Shown piece after piece: positions 5,878 through 13,880 of a stretch of 42,445 bases of DNA. Made by a program: the position numbers and the translations under genes. The notes under the pieces are model-generated. The model was not told the origin of the DNA and made no database searches. It was given only the letters and a program-made list of their open reading frames with translations. Numbering within the stretch: position 1 is the stretch's first letter; each line of letters begins with the position of its first letter. The DNA comes from a virus. The DNA is taken from IMG/VR virus record IMGVR_UViG_3300047319_000093, positions 1 through 42,445 of that record. One strand, 5' to 3'.

Positions 5878-7412
5878 GGCTTGAACTGGACATAGAAAGG
5901 GCGCGGCGCAAGAGCGACATAGAAGTCATGCCCTTGCGGCTGAACGATGAAATCCCGGCGTGGCCCAGCCACGTAGAACTCGTATCCGGGACATGACACA
6001 CAGAAATGGCGAGCGGGAATCTGGAGGTAGAAGCTTGGGTCGACTGGGTATGACTGCGCGCCAACGTGTCCCGCGCCAGATGACACGTCCGGAATCTGAA
6101 CGCTATTGCCCAGCCCGGTAATCGGAGACGCGATACTCCCTGACGCGCTCGAGGTATCGTGCGCCTGAGCCGATGTGCCCGTTGCAGTGATGCCGATGAG
6201 GCCAGCGCCCAGACTGAGGTCATGCGCCGCGGTTGGTGCTCCGGACCCGGCGATACTGAGACTGCCCAACGCGGCCGATGAGGTCGGTTTCTGAGTCGAC
6301 GAACTCGCGCCTGCAATCGACACCGCGCCCGATGCTGCCGACGAACTTGCAGACTGAGTGCTCGCACCGGAGCCGCCGATAGTGCTGCCAACGGTGCCAG
6401 TCGCCGTCGATGCGTTCCGTGCCTGGCTGTCAGCACCGGATCCGGACACGGCCAGTGCGCCAGATGCAGCGCTGATGTTGACCGGCTGGCTTGATGCACC
6501 AGCGCCCGCAATCTTGACCGCGCCGGATGCAGAGGACGCATTGGCGGTCTGTGTTGATGTAGCCGAGCCAGCGATGCTGACCTGACCTGTCGCCGAACCC
6601 GCATTGACGGCTTGCGCACTTGCCGCAGTACCAGCAACCGCAACCGATCCAGACCCAGCGTCGGTGTTAGCGTGCTGCGTGCTAGATGCCGAACCGGAGA
6701 CCGAAACGGCGCCAGAAGCTGTCGACGCATTGACGCTCTGCGTGCTGGCTGAGGATGCCGAAATGGAAATGGCGCCGGCCGCTGATGAGGTATTGGCCGC
6801 CTGGTTTGTGGCGCCTGTACCGCTGATCGATGCCGACGCCAGGACCTTCGCCGCCTGTAGCGCGATGTTGGAATCGGTCTGAAGTAGGGTTGCTGACAGT
6901 GTCAGCGCAATCGTCAGCGTCTGAGACGACGAATTCGCGCTATACGTCAGTGTCGTGACGTAATTTGTTGAGGCGCCCGTCGCGCCAGTGGGCGTATGTG
7001 TGACGGCCGTCGCGCTGCCGTCCGACAGCGTTGCGACCATCTTTGCGCTGCCGTCCCACACCCCCCAGTAAATCTTCAGGGTCCGGGCAGTCGTGTCCGC
7101 AACGACGGTGAACTGCAAACCATCCCCAACGGAAGATGCATTGCTGTTGACCTGCGCGAAAATCCCTTCCGTGGACCCTGCGCTCGATGCAGTGGGCGTG
7201 CCGCCAGACCAGGAGATGGCCACCGCGCTGTTGTTATAAAACTGCTGGGCGGCAGAGCCGAGCAGCGTGGGCAGCGCGAACAGTGAGCCGCCGCCGCTCT
7301 TACGGTTCGGAGTCGTCCAGCTCTGCGGGAACTGGATCCAGTCAGTCTGGACGGGCGAAGCCAGGTTGACCGCGGCGGTACTTGTTACGGTCGAACCCGT
7401 TAAAGTACCCAT
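5874..7412 (-). CDS. Repeat-rich virion protein (fibre/appendage)
   Basis: 512 residues. The N-terminal 190 residues look like a beta-sandwich (DWIQFPQSW, TVVADTTARTLKIYWGVWDG). Residues 195-448 hold 12 copies of a 21-residue Ala/Ser/Gly repeat with the theme S-[IV]-[SA]-G-S-x-S-T-Q-x-N-A-S-x-A-S-G-A-V. Residues 461-512 are six units of a 9-residue F-Y-V repeat. Few charges and high Ser/Thr content suit an extended virion fibre or surface lattice. It lies between endolysin and the adaptor-like gene. It has no named family that I recognise. Confidence 0.75.
   Translation of the reverse strand: MGTLTGSTVTSTAAVNLASPVQTDWIQFPQSWTTPNRKSGGGSLFALPTLLGSAAQQFYNNSAVAISWSGGTPTASSAGSTEGIFAQVNSNASSVGDGLQFTVVADTTARTLKIYWGVWDGSAKMVATLSDGSATAVTHTPTGATGASTNYVTTLTYSANSSSQTLTIALTLSATLLQTDSNIALQAAKVLASASISGTGATNQAANTSSAAGAISISASSASTQSVNASTASGAVSVSGSASSTQHANTDAGSGSVAVAGTAASAQAVNAGSATGQVSIAGSATSTQTANASSASGAVKIAGAGASSQPVNISAASGALAVSGSGADSQARNASTATGTVGSTIGGSGASTQSASSSAASGAVSIAGASSSTQKPTSSAALGSLSIAGSGAPTAAHDLSLGAGLIGITATGTSAQAHDTSSASGSIASPITGLGNSVQIPDVSSGAGHVGAQSYPVDPSFYLQIPARHFCVSCPGYEFYVAGPRRDFIVQPQGHDFYVALAPRPFYVQFKP
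5877..6032 (-). repeat. Six-unit 9-residue (27-nt) tandem repeat
   Basis: The last 52 residues of the repeat protein fall into exact 9-residue steps, each opening F-[YCI]-[LV]: FYLQIPARH, FCVSCPGYE, FYVAGPRRD, FIVQPQGHD, FYVALAPRP, FYVQFKP. The spacing has no slips. The pattern suggests stacked short beta strands. Confidence 0.85.
6069..6830 (-). repeat. Twelve 21-residue (63-nt) repeats
   Basis: Twelve consecutive units encode residues 195-448 of the repeat protein. Most are 21 residues and one is 23. Conserved points are a beta-like [SA]-[IV]-[SA]-G start, a T/S-Q near position 10, N near 13 and SGA[VIL] at the end. DNA identity is looser than protein identity, so the array is old or under protein-level selection. 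Confidence 0.8.
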
Positions 7413-7484
7413 TGCAAGTTCCGTTTATTATGCGTGACACGGGTAAATGGCAAATGTTCGTGTGGCGGATATGGGTTTGAGAGG

Positions 7485-7931
7485 CTAAACGTCCAACATT
7501 CCGAGGTTGTGCGCCTTGATGATCGAGACGATCTTCTGGCTGTAGAGCGGATCGGTCGCATAGCCGGCAGCGGCGACCGCCTGGGCAAATAGCGCGCCCG
7601 TTGTGTAGGCGAATGCGGGCTCATAGCGCGGGTTCGTCAGCAGGAACTGCGCGTGATCGTTGATCGATCCAAGCCAGTCGGTGTACGCACGAAACTTGGC
7701 CGTGATCGTGATCGCTTTGCCGTTGACGACCTCATGCGTGATCTGCGTCGTGACCGGGCCTTTCCATGATGCGTCGGCCTTGATGCCGAACAGATTCATG
7801 CCGGGTGCATGTGAGCCCCACGCGGATTCAAGCGCGCCTTGGGCAACGGTGAAGCTGGCGGGTATCTTGGTGGTCTTGGCCGAGGTCTTGGCGGATGGCG
7901 AGACGGCCTTGATGAAGTCGTCGGGGGTCAT
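7485..7931 (-). CDS. Endolysin: glucosaminidase/muramidase (GH73-like)
   Basis: 148 residues. The FlgJ/GH73-like glucosaminidase signature ALESAWGSHAPGMNLFGIKA lies at residues 33-52, with candidate catalytic Glu35, followed by an AYTDW segment and the C-terminal helix SQKIVSIIKAHNL. The family cleaves peptidoglycan glycan strands. It has no signal peptide, so it should need the holin encoded immediately upstream (7935-8153, 3 bases away) to reach the wall. Together they form the lysis core. Confidence 0.88.
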   Translation of the reverse strand: MTPDDFIKAVSPSAKTSAKTTKIPASFTVAQGALESAWGSHAPGMNLFGIKADASWKGPVTTQITHEVVNGKAITITAKFRAYTDWLGSINDHAQFLLTNPRYEPAFAYTTGALFAQAVAAAGYATDPLYSQKIVSIIKAHNLGMLDV

Positions 7932-7934
7932 GGC

Positions 7935-8153
7935 TCACTCCTTTCTATGCTTCCCGCGATGCGGCCAGAACTTGTCGCGGATCAGGGCGAACGTTTGCAG
8001 CACTGTGTAGATCAACGTCGCAGCCATGACCCAGTCGGAAATTTGAAATCCGAGCCAGTGCATGCTCGCCACTGACACCGGGGGAAGGGATTTAACTGCG
8101 CTTGCAACGATGTCGCTGCGCGCGAGGTCTGCGGCCTGATCGCCGATGGTCAT
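7935..8153 (-). CDS. T7-type (class II) holin
   Basis: 72 residues. One clear membrane segment (DWVMAATLIYTVLQTFALI, about residues 40-58) is followed by a basic tail RDKFWPHRGKHRKE. The arrangement G-[FL]-x-[IL]-x-[DE]-W ... YTV-[LV]-Q ... D-K and the charged tail resemble T7 gp17.5 holin. It would form inner-membrane holes that release the endolysin. It starts about 20 bases after the base of a terminator hairpin (8173-8192). Confidence 0.75.
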   Translation of the reverse strand: MTIGDQAADLARSDIVASAVKSLPPVSVASMHWLGFQISDWVMAATLIYTVLQTFALIRDKFWPHRGKHRKE

Positions 8154-8167
8154 GAGTGGCCCGGAAA

Positions 8168-8192
8168 AGAAAAAGCCGCTCGATGGCGGCTT
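8168..8192 (-). terminator. Intrinsic terminator (second of a pair)
   Basis: On the minus strand AAGCCGC and GCGGCTT pair (8173-8179 with 8186-8192) around a 6-base loop, then a T-rich tract. It sits between DUF6165 and the holin ribosome site. Confidence 0.8.
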
Positions 8193-8213
8193 GTGGTCGT
8201 GTGTTGCGGACGT

Positions 8214-8235
8214 AAAAAAACCGCCTCGCGGGCGG
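8214..8235 (-). terminator. Intrinsic terminator (first of a pair)
   Basis: On the minus strand CCGCC pairs with GGCGG (8221-8225 with 8231-8235) around a 5-base loop, followed by seven T (8214-8220 read on the minus strand). It is 23 bases after the DUF6165 stop and forms a tandem pair with 8168-8192. Confidence 0.85.
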
Positions 8236-8257
8236 CTTTGGTAACGTCTAGGTACGT

Positions 8258-8629
8258 CTAGACGTAGGACTTTTCCTCGACCAGCTTTGAGCCGGTCAAG
8301 TCGTTGATCGCTCTTTTCAATGTGGCGCGGACGTCGTTGTGTTTGTACACCGACCGCGCTGCCTCAACGAACGCCGCACCGAACTCGCCGCGCCTTTCCA
8401 TCGCGCGCAGATCGTCCTCGACGTCCCACAAAGCCGTGTTGACGGCCTTTAGCTCGGTCAACAGGGACCCCAGGATAACGTCGATTTTCACCGATTTCGT
8501 TGCTACCGCGTTCAGCGCGGACAGCTCGTTTTCGACATTGCGCCGCTTGCTTTCGTCGCTGATCCGCTCGGACTTGATCTGCAAGATTGAAATCTTGTCC
8601 AGCAGCTCGCCAACCGAAATCGGCACCAT
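8258..8629 (-). CDS. DUF6165 family protein
   Basis: 123 residues from ATG 8629; a TTG 18 bases upstream is the alternative. It starts MVPISVGELLDKISILQIKSERI, the hallmark start of DUF6165, and is largely helical. In bacteria this family is often encoded beside TPR and sugar-transferase genes in surface-polysaccharide loci. Here it directly follows a TPR-glycosyltransferase-like gene. The two probably act together in glycan modification, of the host surface in lysogens or of virion proteins. The mechanism is unknown. Confidence 0.75.
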   Translation of the reverse strand: MVPISVGELLDKISILQIKSERISDESKRRNVENELSALNAVATKSVKIDVILGSLLTELKAVNTALWDVEDDLRAMERRGEFGAAFVEAARSVYKHNDVRATLKRAINDLTGSKLVEEKSYV

Positions 8630-8659
8630 GATCCCATCTGATTCCAACTTATTCCCCGA

Positions 8660-10234
8660 TTATTTCACCGGCCATACAAGGGGCATTTCGCCAGCCAGTA
8701 CAGCTCTCAATTTTTGGGCGACCCGCTCAAACACTCCCGCCCAGTTCCCGCGCTCCGTTTGCCGGAACAGCCGGGTATTCGGATACCACGGACTGTCCTC
8801 GCGGTCGGTCATCCAGACCCAGTGCGCCGCGTAGGGTAGCACCAGCCAGACAGGCTTGCCAAGCGCGCCGGCAAGATGGCAAATCGACGTGTCTGACGTG
8901 ATGACGAGGTCGAGATTCATGATGAGCGCCGCGGTCTCTTCAAACGGCGCCGTGAGTTCGTCGACCTCGTGGCCGATGTCAACGGCCTTGTCTCCCGCGC
9001 TCCCGATCAGTTCGGCGCGCGAGTTTGGCAGCAGGGTAAAGATGCGTACCCCGTCGATGCTGAAGATTGGCTTGAAGAAGCCAAGGCCGGGCGAGCGCGC
9101 TGCATCCCCCGGATACGCGGCGCTCCCTTTCCAGCAGATGCCGATTTTCAGGTCGGTAGAGCGGCCAAACTCACTGGCAATCCGCTCTGTCAGCGCGGCG
9201 TCGGCGAACAGATAAGGCACGTCGGCAGGGGCCGTCTCAACCGTGGTGCCGCAATGTAACGGCAGCGACTGCGCGAACGACCAGAAATCGTGCTGCGGCA
9301 CCGTTGATATGTCACCGCGCTCGAACACTGCATCAATACCCTTCATTCTACTGAACAGCGGGCGCAGACGATTTTTGCAAACCAGTGAAACGCGCGCCGC
9401 ACCCATCTGTTTGAGAGTGGACGCATACCGGCAGAACTGGATGTCGTCGCCGATCCCTTGTTCCTCGATGATGACGATGGATCTGCCAATAAGCGGCTCG
9501 CCATACCAAGATTGGAACGGAAGATCCGGCACGGCGACCTTGTCGGCGTCCGTTAGAGAGAAGCGTATTTCGTTACACTTCCAGCCCTCGTCGTACCGCC
9601 CTAGTCCGAGCAGGGCAATGCCAAGATTCCACGTTGCTCGGCGGAAATCCGGGTCGATATTAAGCGCCCGTCGATAACTGATCAACGCGCCTTCAATCTG
9701 GCCGACATCTTTCAAAACGTTCGCCAGATTGTAGTGAGCTTCGACGTAGTCAGGATCTATATCGAGCGCCCGGCGATAACTTTCAATGGCATCGTCGAAC
9801 TGACCAAGGTCTTGCAGTGCAGCGCCTATGTTCCGATATACCCCTGGTAGGCGGGCGCAGGTTTCGATCGTGCTGCGACAGATCGATATGGCATCTTCTA
9901 GTTTCCCTAGGCCGGTGAAGATACTGCGGATTTCCGTGTATCGTCCGCGCTCGATTAAGATCGCGCAAAGGTTCCTGGCTGCTAAATGGAAGCTGGGATT
10001 TATATTCAGCGCTCTAAGATAACTGTTGATAGCATCATCAAACTTCCCCAACTGACCGAGGATGAAACCAAGGTTATTATGGGCTTGTGCGTTCTCTGGG
10101 TGAACGTTCAAGATAGCCCGGTAAATTCGATCTGCGTCCTCCAATTGCCCCGCCTGATGCAGGGTGGCGGCATGTGAAAATGCTTGCTCTTCGGTTAGCG
10201 ATGTCGATGGTCGGGGCAATTCGGAACGCGTCAT
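8660..10234 (-). CDS. TPR protein with glycosyltransferase-like C-terminal domain
   Basis: 524 residues from ATG 10234; a GTG at 10285 would add 17. The N-terminal half has TPR units (NAQAHNNLGFILGQLGKFDD, YVEAHYNLANVLKDVGQIEG, RRATWNLGIALLGLGRYDEG). The C-terminal half has a GT-B/GT9-like nucleotide-sugar site: EEQGIGDDIQFCRYAS, IGICWKGS, and SDTSICHLAGALGKPVWLVL. The layout recalls TPR-linked O-glycosyltransferases. Placed between tail fibre and lysis genes with DUF6165, it may modify host glycans or Ser/Thr-rich virion proteins. Donor and acceptor are unknown. Confidence 0.8.
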   Translation of the reverse strand: MTRSELPRPSTSLTEEQAFSHAATLHQAGQLEDADRIYRAILNVHPENAQAHNNLGFILGQLGKFDDAINSYLRALNINPSFHLAARNLCAILIERGRYTEIRSIFTGLGKLEDAISICRSTIETCARLPGVYRNIGAALQDLGQFDDAIESYRRALDIDPDYVEAHYNLANVLKDVGQIEGALISYRRALNIDPDFRRATWNLGIALLGLGRYDEGWKCNEIRFSLTDADKVAVPDLPFQSWYGEPLIGRSIVIIEEQGIGDDIQFCRYASTLKQMGAARVSLVCKNRLRPLFSRMKGIDAVFERGDISTVPQHDFWSFAQSLPLHCGTTVETAPADVPYLFADAALTERIASEFGRSTDLKIGICWKGSAAYPGDAARSPGLGFFKPIFSIDGVRIFTLLPNSRAELIGSAGDKAVDIGHEVDELTAPFEETAALIMNLDLVITSDTSICHLAGALGKPVWLVLPYAAHWVWMTDREDSPWYPNTRLFRQTERGNWAGVFERVAQKLRAVLAGEMPLVWPVK

Positions 10235-10302
10235 AAACTTCGGGGCGGAGTCCAGGAAAGGCCCTATGATCCCATACCTTGCCACCCTCGCGCTTCAACC
10301 CT

Positions 10303-10830
10303 TTACTGCGCGATCCCGGCGAGAATCTGTGGGATACGGTCAGCCGTGATAACAGATGGCGTCGGTGCCGTTGGCCTAGCAAGGTACTCCAGCCCCTCTT
10401 GGATCGATGTGAGGTTTGGGTCGATGTTGGACTTTTCCTGAAGGGCCATCTGAAAGGTCGCCCAGAATTCCTCGATGTCGGGATCGACCGGGATAGCCGT
10501 CGCCGTCGCATTGAACGCGCTGTTTGCCGGCAAGCCCGTCGTCGCCAGTGCCTTGAGCAACTTGCGCTCTTGCGTCTTGAACGCAAGGTAGAACTGCATC
10601 GGTGTGAGCAGATCGTAAACAGTCGGCGCAGGAGCAGGCTCAGCAGGCTCAGTCGGATTCGTCCATGTGCTTCCGCCGTCCGTTGTTGTCGCCCCCGCTT
10701 CAGTCCCGTCAGGAACCTCAACGAAAAGCACCGCGACTTCTGGATGAAAGCATTCAACCAGCGAAAATCCGGAATGCGGCATAAACACTTCCACCGCCGT
10801 GTCGTTTTGAATGCGTGCGTAGGTTGTCAT
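10303..10830 (-). CDS. Tail fibre assembly-like protein
   Basis: 175 residues. Opens MTTYARIQNDTAVEVFMPHSGF and then HPEVAVLFVEVPDGTEAGATTTDGG, the pattern of phage fibre-associated small proteins, with a Pro-rich linker (PTEPAEPAPAP) and a helical C-terminal half. It is 3 bases after the Gly-rich fibre gene, the usual place for a fibre chaperone. The role is inferred from position and N-terminal pattern. Confidence 0.6.
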   Translation of the reverse strand: MTTYARIQNDTAVEVFMPHSGFSLVECFHPEVAVLFVEVPDGTEAGATTTDGGSTWTNPTEPAEPAPAPTVYDLLTPMQFYLAFKTQERKLLKALATTGLPANSAFNATATAIPVDPDIEEFWATFQMALQEKSNIDPNLTSIQEGLEYLARPTAPTPSVITADRIPQILAGIAQ

Positions 10831-10833
10831 AAC

Positions 10834-11772
10834 TTAGAACTCCACCACTACGAGGCCATTGCCGCCGCTACCGCCAGAGCCGCTGGCGCCGCCACCGCCA
10901 CCACCGCCGATGCCGCCATTGCCACCATTGCCGCCGCTACTCGCGCCGCCGCCACCACCACCGATGCCGCCAGGTCCGGCTGCCGCTGTGGACCCCGCAC
11001 CACCAGCTCCATTGCCACCACTACCACCCGCAGAACTGCCGAAGCCGCCGCCTCCTCCGGTGAAACCATCAAACGGAAATCGCAGGGCAGCATTTATGGA
11101 GTTGTTTGAGCCATTGGCGCTGCCAACGGCCTGGTTTGCGAGAATATCGGGCGCCCCCGAGCCGGTCGTTGCGTTACCGAATGGGCTTCCACCACCTGAA
11201 TTGCCAATCAGACTGCCCCCGGACGACACTCCACCGCCGCCCGAGCCAGCGCCCGCGAATGTCGATCCGCCATTCCCGAGCTGGGAACCGGCCCCACCTC
11301 CACCCGAACCTGATGCGTTGCCGCTTGTCCCGCCGGACGCCTGAAAGCTTCCCCCTATGCCTACGCCGGGTGTTGTGGTGGCGCTACCGGTTGCACTAAT
11401 CATGCTGCCGAACGAAGAGGTGCCACCTGCCGATGGAGACGCCCCTCCCGGGCTGCCTTGACCGATCGTCACGGCATATTGTGAGCCCGGTGAGACAGCA
11501 AACACGCCATGGGCATACCCACCACCACAACCGCCGCGCCCATTGCTCAGCCCACCGCTCGCCGCCCCGACCACCCGCACACGAATTTGCGTGACGCCAG
11601 CCGGCACAGTGAAGGCGCCATTGGCCTGAAAGACCTGATATTGGCCGTTCCCGAAGGCCCCCATGAATCCGGCTGGGGGATTGGTATTCAGCGCGCCGTT
11701 GACAAGGCTGGGCGTGACGACAGAGTTGCTTTTCCCGGTTGGATACGGAAACCCAAACATGCCTCTTTGCAT
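10834..11772 (-). CDS. Gly-rich tail tip/fibre protein
   Basis: 312 residues from ATG 11772, which follows CTGGAG at good spacing; the open frame upstream crosses the terminator. N-terminal MQRGMFGFPYPTG and a beta domain (FTVPAGVTQIRVRVVGA) are followed by about 200 residues of glycine-rich sequence with many Gly-Gly-Gly and GGxGG runs, ending NGLVVVEF. Such sequence forms polyglycine-helix sandwiches in some phage adhesins (S16 gp38 type). A receptor-binding role is likely. A terminator (11791-11819) sits just upstream. Confidence 0.75.
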   Translation of the reverse strand: MQRGMFGFPYPTGKSNSVVTPSLVNGALNTNPPAGFMGAFGNGQYQVFQANGAFTVPAGVTQIRVRVVGAASGGLSNGRGGCGGGYAHGVFAVSPGSQYAVTIGQGSPGGASPSAGGTSSFGSMISATGSATTTPGVGIGGSFQASGGTSGNASGSGGGGAGSQLGNGGSTFAGAGSGGGGVSSGGSLIGNSGGGSPFGNATTGSGAPDILANQAVGSANGSNNSINAALRFPFDGFTGGGGGFGSSAGGSGGNGAGGAGSTAAAGPGGIGGGGGGASSGGNGGNGGIGGGGGGGASGSGGSGGNGLVVVEF

Positions 11773-11790
11773 TCGCGACTCCAGAAATGC

Positions 11791-11819
11791 AAAAACCCGT
11801 CGCGATGGACGGGTTTTTT
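11791..11819 (-). terminator. Intrinsic terminator (bidirectional form)
   Basis: CCCGTC (11796-11801) pairs with GACGGG (11808-11813) around a 6-base loop, with an A-run on one side and a T-run on the other, so it can act on either strand. It lies between the 11840 fibre gene and the ribosome site of the Gly-rich fibre. Confidence 0.88.
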
Positions 11820-11839
11820 GTGTTTTGCAGAGTTGCGGC

Positions 11840-12871
11840 TTAGTAGCTGCCGCCTTCTGCCTGAATAGATACGCCCGAGAGAATCGGCGGATTTCCGACC
11901 AGGACACCGCTTGCAACGGCTGCATTCGTGGCGATGGTCAGCACACTTGCGTAGGTGTTGGTCGACTGAACCTGGCCGATGTTCGGGCCTGCGAGTACTT
12001 CGGTTTGCAACACGCCGGCCGAATTCAGGCCTGTGATCGTGAAATTGACAGCAGACAGGTTTGCGCCGCTCGACAGCATGATCGGGCTTGGCAGAGGAAG
12101 AACCGACACGCCTGCGACAGTGGAATAACCGGCCGACACCGTGCCTGCGTTGCTCGCAGTCGGCGTGATCGACAGGATCGCCTTGTACGCATTAACCGAA
12201 TAAACGGTATTCGCATTCGGCCCGACGATCGTCTCCGAAATGAGCGCGCCCTGTGCATTGCGGCCCACGACCTTGTAGCTAACCGTCGAGACATTCGATG
12301 CGCTTGTGAGCGTCAGCAGTACCGGATTCGCCATCACATACGGCACCGACGTGAGCGTCATCGGCGTATTGGCCGTAGGCGCCGCAGCGGCTGCGACCGC
12401 GGTAGTCGATCCGGCCGTGACGTTCGTGCCGTTCAGATTCAGCAGAGCCGCACCGGCCGTTGTTTGCGAGAGCGCGATACTGTTGATCGACATTTCCTGC
12501 GCGATCTGTGTGTCGTTGAGCGTGGCGCGCAGCGACCAGTTGGCTGGAATTGCAATCGGGAAGACGTTCGGGTTATCAACCGCTTCGAGCTTGATCGAAA
12601 GATTGGCCGTCCCGTTGGCTGCGTTCAGCGAACTGATCGGGATTTCGTCGCCATACTGGTGGTATGCCGATCCGTCAAAGCGGAAAAGGCGCAGCACAGT
12701 CGCGGTGAGTGATCCTAGCGGCGTGATAACGATTCGCTCAACTTGGCCACCGAGAGTGCTGGACGGGAAGATCGTGCCAGCACTGACCGGTGCGGTGCGC
12801 GAAGAATCGCCGAGGCTCAGCGTGGCGGCGCCAACTGTTGGGGTCGATGCGTAGTTCGGATTTGATGCCAT
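11840..12871 (-). CDS. Tail fibre/virion protein with internal repeats
   Basis: 343 residues from ATG 12871, preceded by AAGGAGC; a TTG 6 bases upstream is less likely. It is a low-charge beta-rich protein. Two related blocks of about 75 residues occur in the C-terminal half, each with a NVSTVSYKVVGRNAQGALIS / LSAVNFTITGLNSAGVLQTE-type strand pair, then E-x-[IV]-[VL]-[AV]-GPN and a Y-x-[AS]-[IV]-L-[ST]-I segment. This suits a fibre or tail-surface protein. A terminator follows the stop by about 20 bases. Confidence 0.65.
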   Translation of the reverse strand: MASNPNYASTPTVGAATLSLGDSSRTAPVSAGTIFPSSTLGGQVERIVITPLGSLTATVLRLFRFDGSAYHQYGDEIPISSLNAANGTANLSIKLEAVDNPNVFPIAIPANWSLRATLNDTQIAQEMSINSIALSQTTAGAALLNLNGTNVTAGSTTAVAAAAAPTANTPMTLTSVPYVMANPVLLTLTSASNVSTVSYKVVGRNAQGALISETIVGPNANTVYSVNAYKAILSITPTASNAGTVSAGYSTVAGVSVLPLPSPIMLSSGANLSAVNFTITGLNSAGVLQTEVLAGPNIGQVQSTNTYASVLTIATNAAVASGVLVGNPPILSGVSIQAEGGSY

Positions 12872-12883
12872 GTTCAATGCTCC

Positions 12884-13282
12884 TTAAAGCAGTAAGCCGA
12901 GCTGGTACAGAGACGTCGACCCCTGATCAAGGGCTGCAAGGTTTCCATTCCCATCGTTGAAAAGCCCGGCCCCGATGTTCAAAGTTGCCAATGCGCCAAG
13001 GTGGCCCATCATGAAGGCGGTTATTGACGCCGCAAAATTCGCCTCTAACTCAGCAATATTCCCGTCGTCGAGCGCGCTCACGCCACCCTTGTCGACGATG
13101 AATTGACCGATCATCGATGCAACGAACGAAGCCTGACGGAGAATGGTGTTCAGATTTGCGGAAGGCAGGATGCCGGAGGTGAAACCCGGGCCGAGCGCTG
13201 CTAGCGCCTGGTACTGTGCTGGCGTCAGAACGTTCGCACCAGTGCCCGTTGCGAAAGGCAGGATCTGATTTACAGCGGTCAT
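12884..13282 (-). CDS. Tail fibre (base) protein
   Basis: 132 residues. Begins MTAVNQILPFATGTGANVLT, a common opening of phage tail fibre proteins, and continues YQALAALGPGFTSGILPSANLNTILRQ, with a helical middle and a short beta tail. It lies immediately downstream of the DUF2612 baseplate gene, the place where fibres attach to the baseplate. The likely role is fibre base or connector. Confidence 0.65.
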   Translation of the reverse strand: MTAVNQILPFATGTGANVLTPAQYQALAALGPGFTSGILPSANLNTILRQASFVASMIGQFIVDKGGVSALDDGNIAELEANFAASITAFMMGHLGALATLNIGAGLFNDGNGNLAALDQGSTSLYQLGLLL

Positions 13283-13291
13283 TGATACCTC

Positions 13292-13879
13292 TTAGAACGC
13301 GGCTGACCAGGCTCCAACATCGAGCCCGGCGATAAAGTTGTTTTCGAGATCGAGGCCGAATATTGGAGCGTTAGCTGTCGTCACGAGTTGAGATGCAACG
13401 CGCACTCCTGCTGGCTTCAAAGGCAGATACCACTGCGAGAAGATCGCGAGCTGTACGGGGGTTGGGACATTCCCGGCCACGGCGATGTTGATCGACATGT
13501 CCTGGTTGTCCTGGATGAACGCGTACGAGCCAAACGCCCCGTAAAACATCGCGAGAATTGTTGCTGCCTGCTGTGGCGTGCCGTCCCACTTGTTGGCCGC
13601 CGCACGAGCCTTGATGAGCAGCCGAAATGTGGAGTCGTCAAGCGAGACCACGGTAGACGTGGATGGCACCGTGACATCGCGGGTCACGCCAACCCATAGT
13701 CCGACGACGTCCAGTTGCGCGCCGATGGCCATATCGACGTCGAAGTCACTGGGCAGTCCCGCTACGCAGTTCTGCTGGTCGACGAAGGTCTGAGCGACGG
13801 CCGCAACCATCGCGGAAAACTTCGGGCGCCCCGAATGTTCCGATGTGATTAGGCCGGTGTAGTCGCTTGCTAGGGCCAT
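13292..13879 (-). CDS. DUF2612 baseplate protein (gpI-like)
   Basis: 195 residues. MALASDYTGLITSEHSGRPKF, then FDVDMAIGAQLDVVGLWVGVTRDV, and the typical LRLLIKARAAANKWDGT-like segment mark the DUF2612 family of contractile-tail baseplate proteins that follow gpJ, equivalent in position to P2 gpI. It starts 1 base after the J stop, so the two are coupled. It likely links the wedge to the tail fibres. Confidence 0.82.
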   Translation of the reverse strand: MALASDYTGLITSEHSGRPKFSAMVAAVAQTFVDQQNCVAGLPSDFDVDMAIGAQLDVVGLWVGVTRDVTVPSTSTVVSLDDSTFRLLIKARAAANKWDGTPQQAATILAMFYGAFGSYAFIQDNQDMSINIAVAGNVPTPVQLAIFSQWYLPLKPAGVRVASQLVTTANAPIFGLDLENNFIAGLDVGAWSAAF

Positions 13880-13880
13880 A

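Noticed and set aside
10859-11344. Long plus-strand Pro-rich open frame
   Set aside because: It is the antisense of the Gly-rich fibre gene; Gly codons read backwards give Pro. No ribosome site.
11663-12712. 349-residue plus-strand open frame
   Set aside because: Antisense of the fibre gene at 11840-12871, very Arg/His-rich and without a family pattern.
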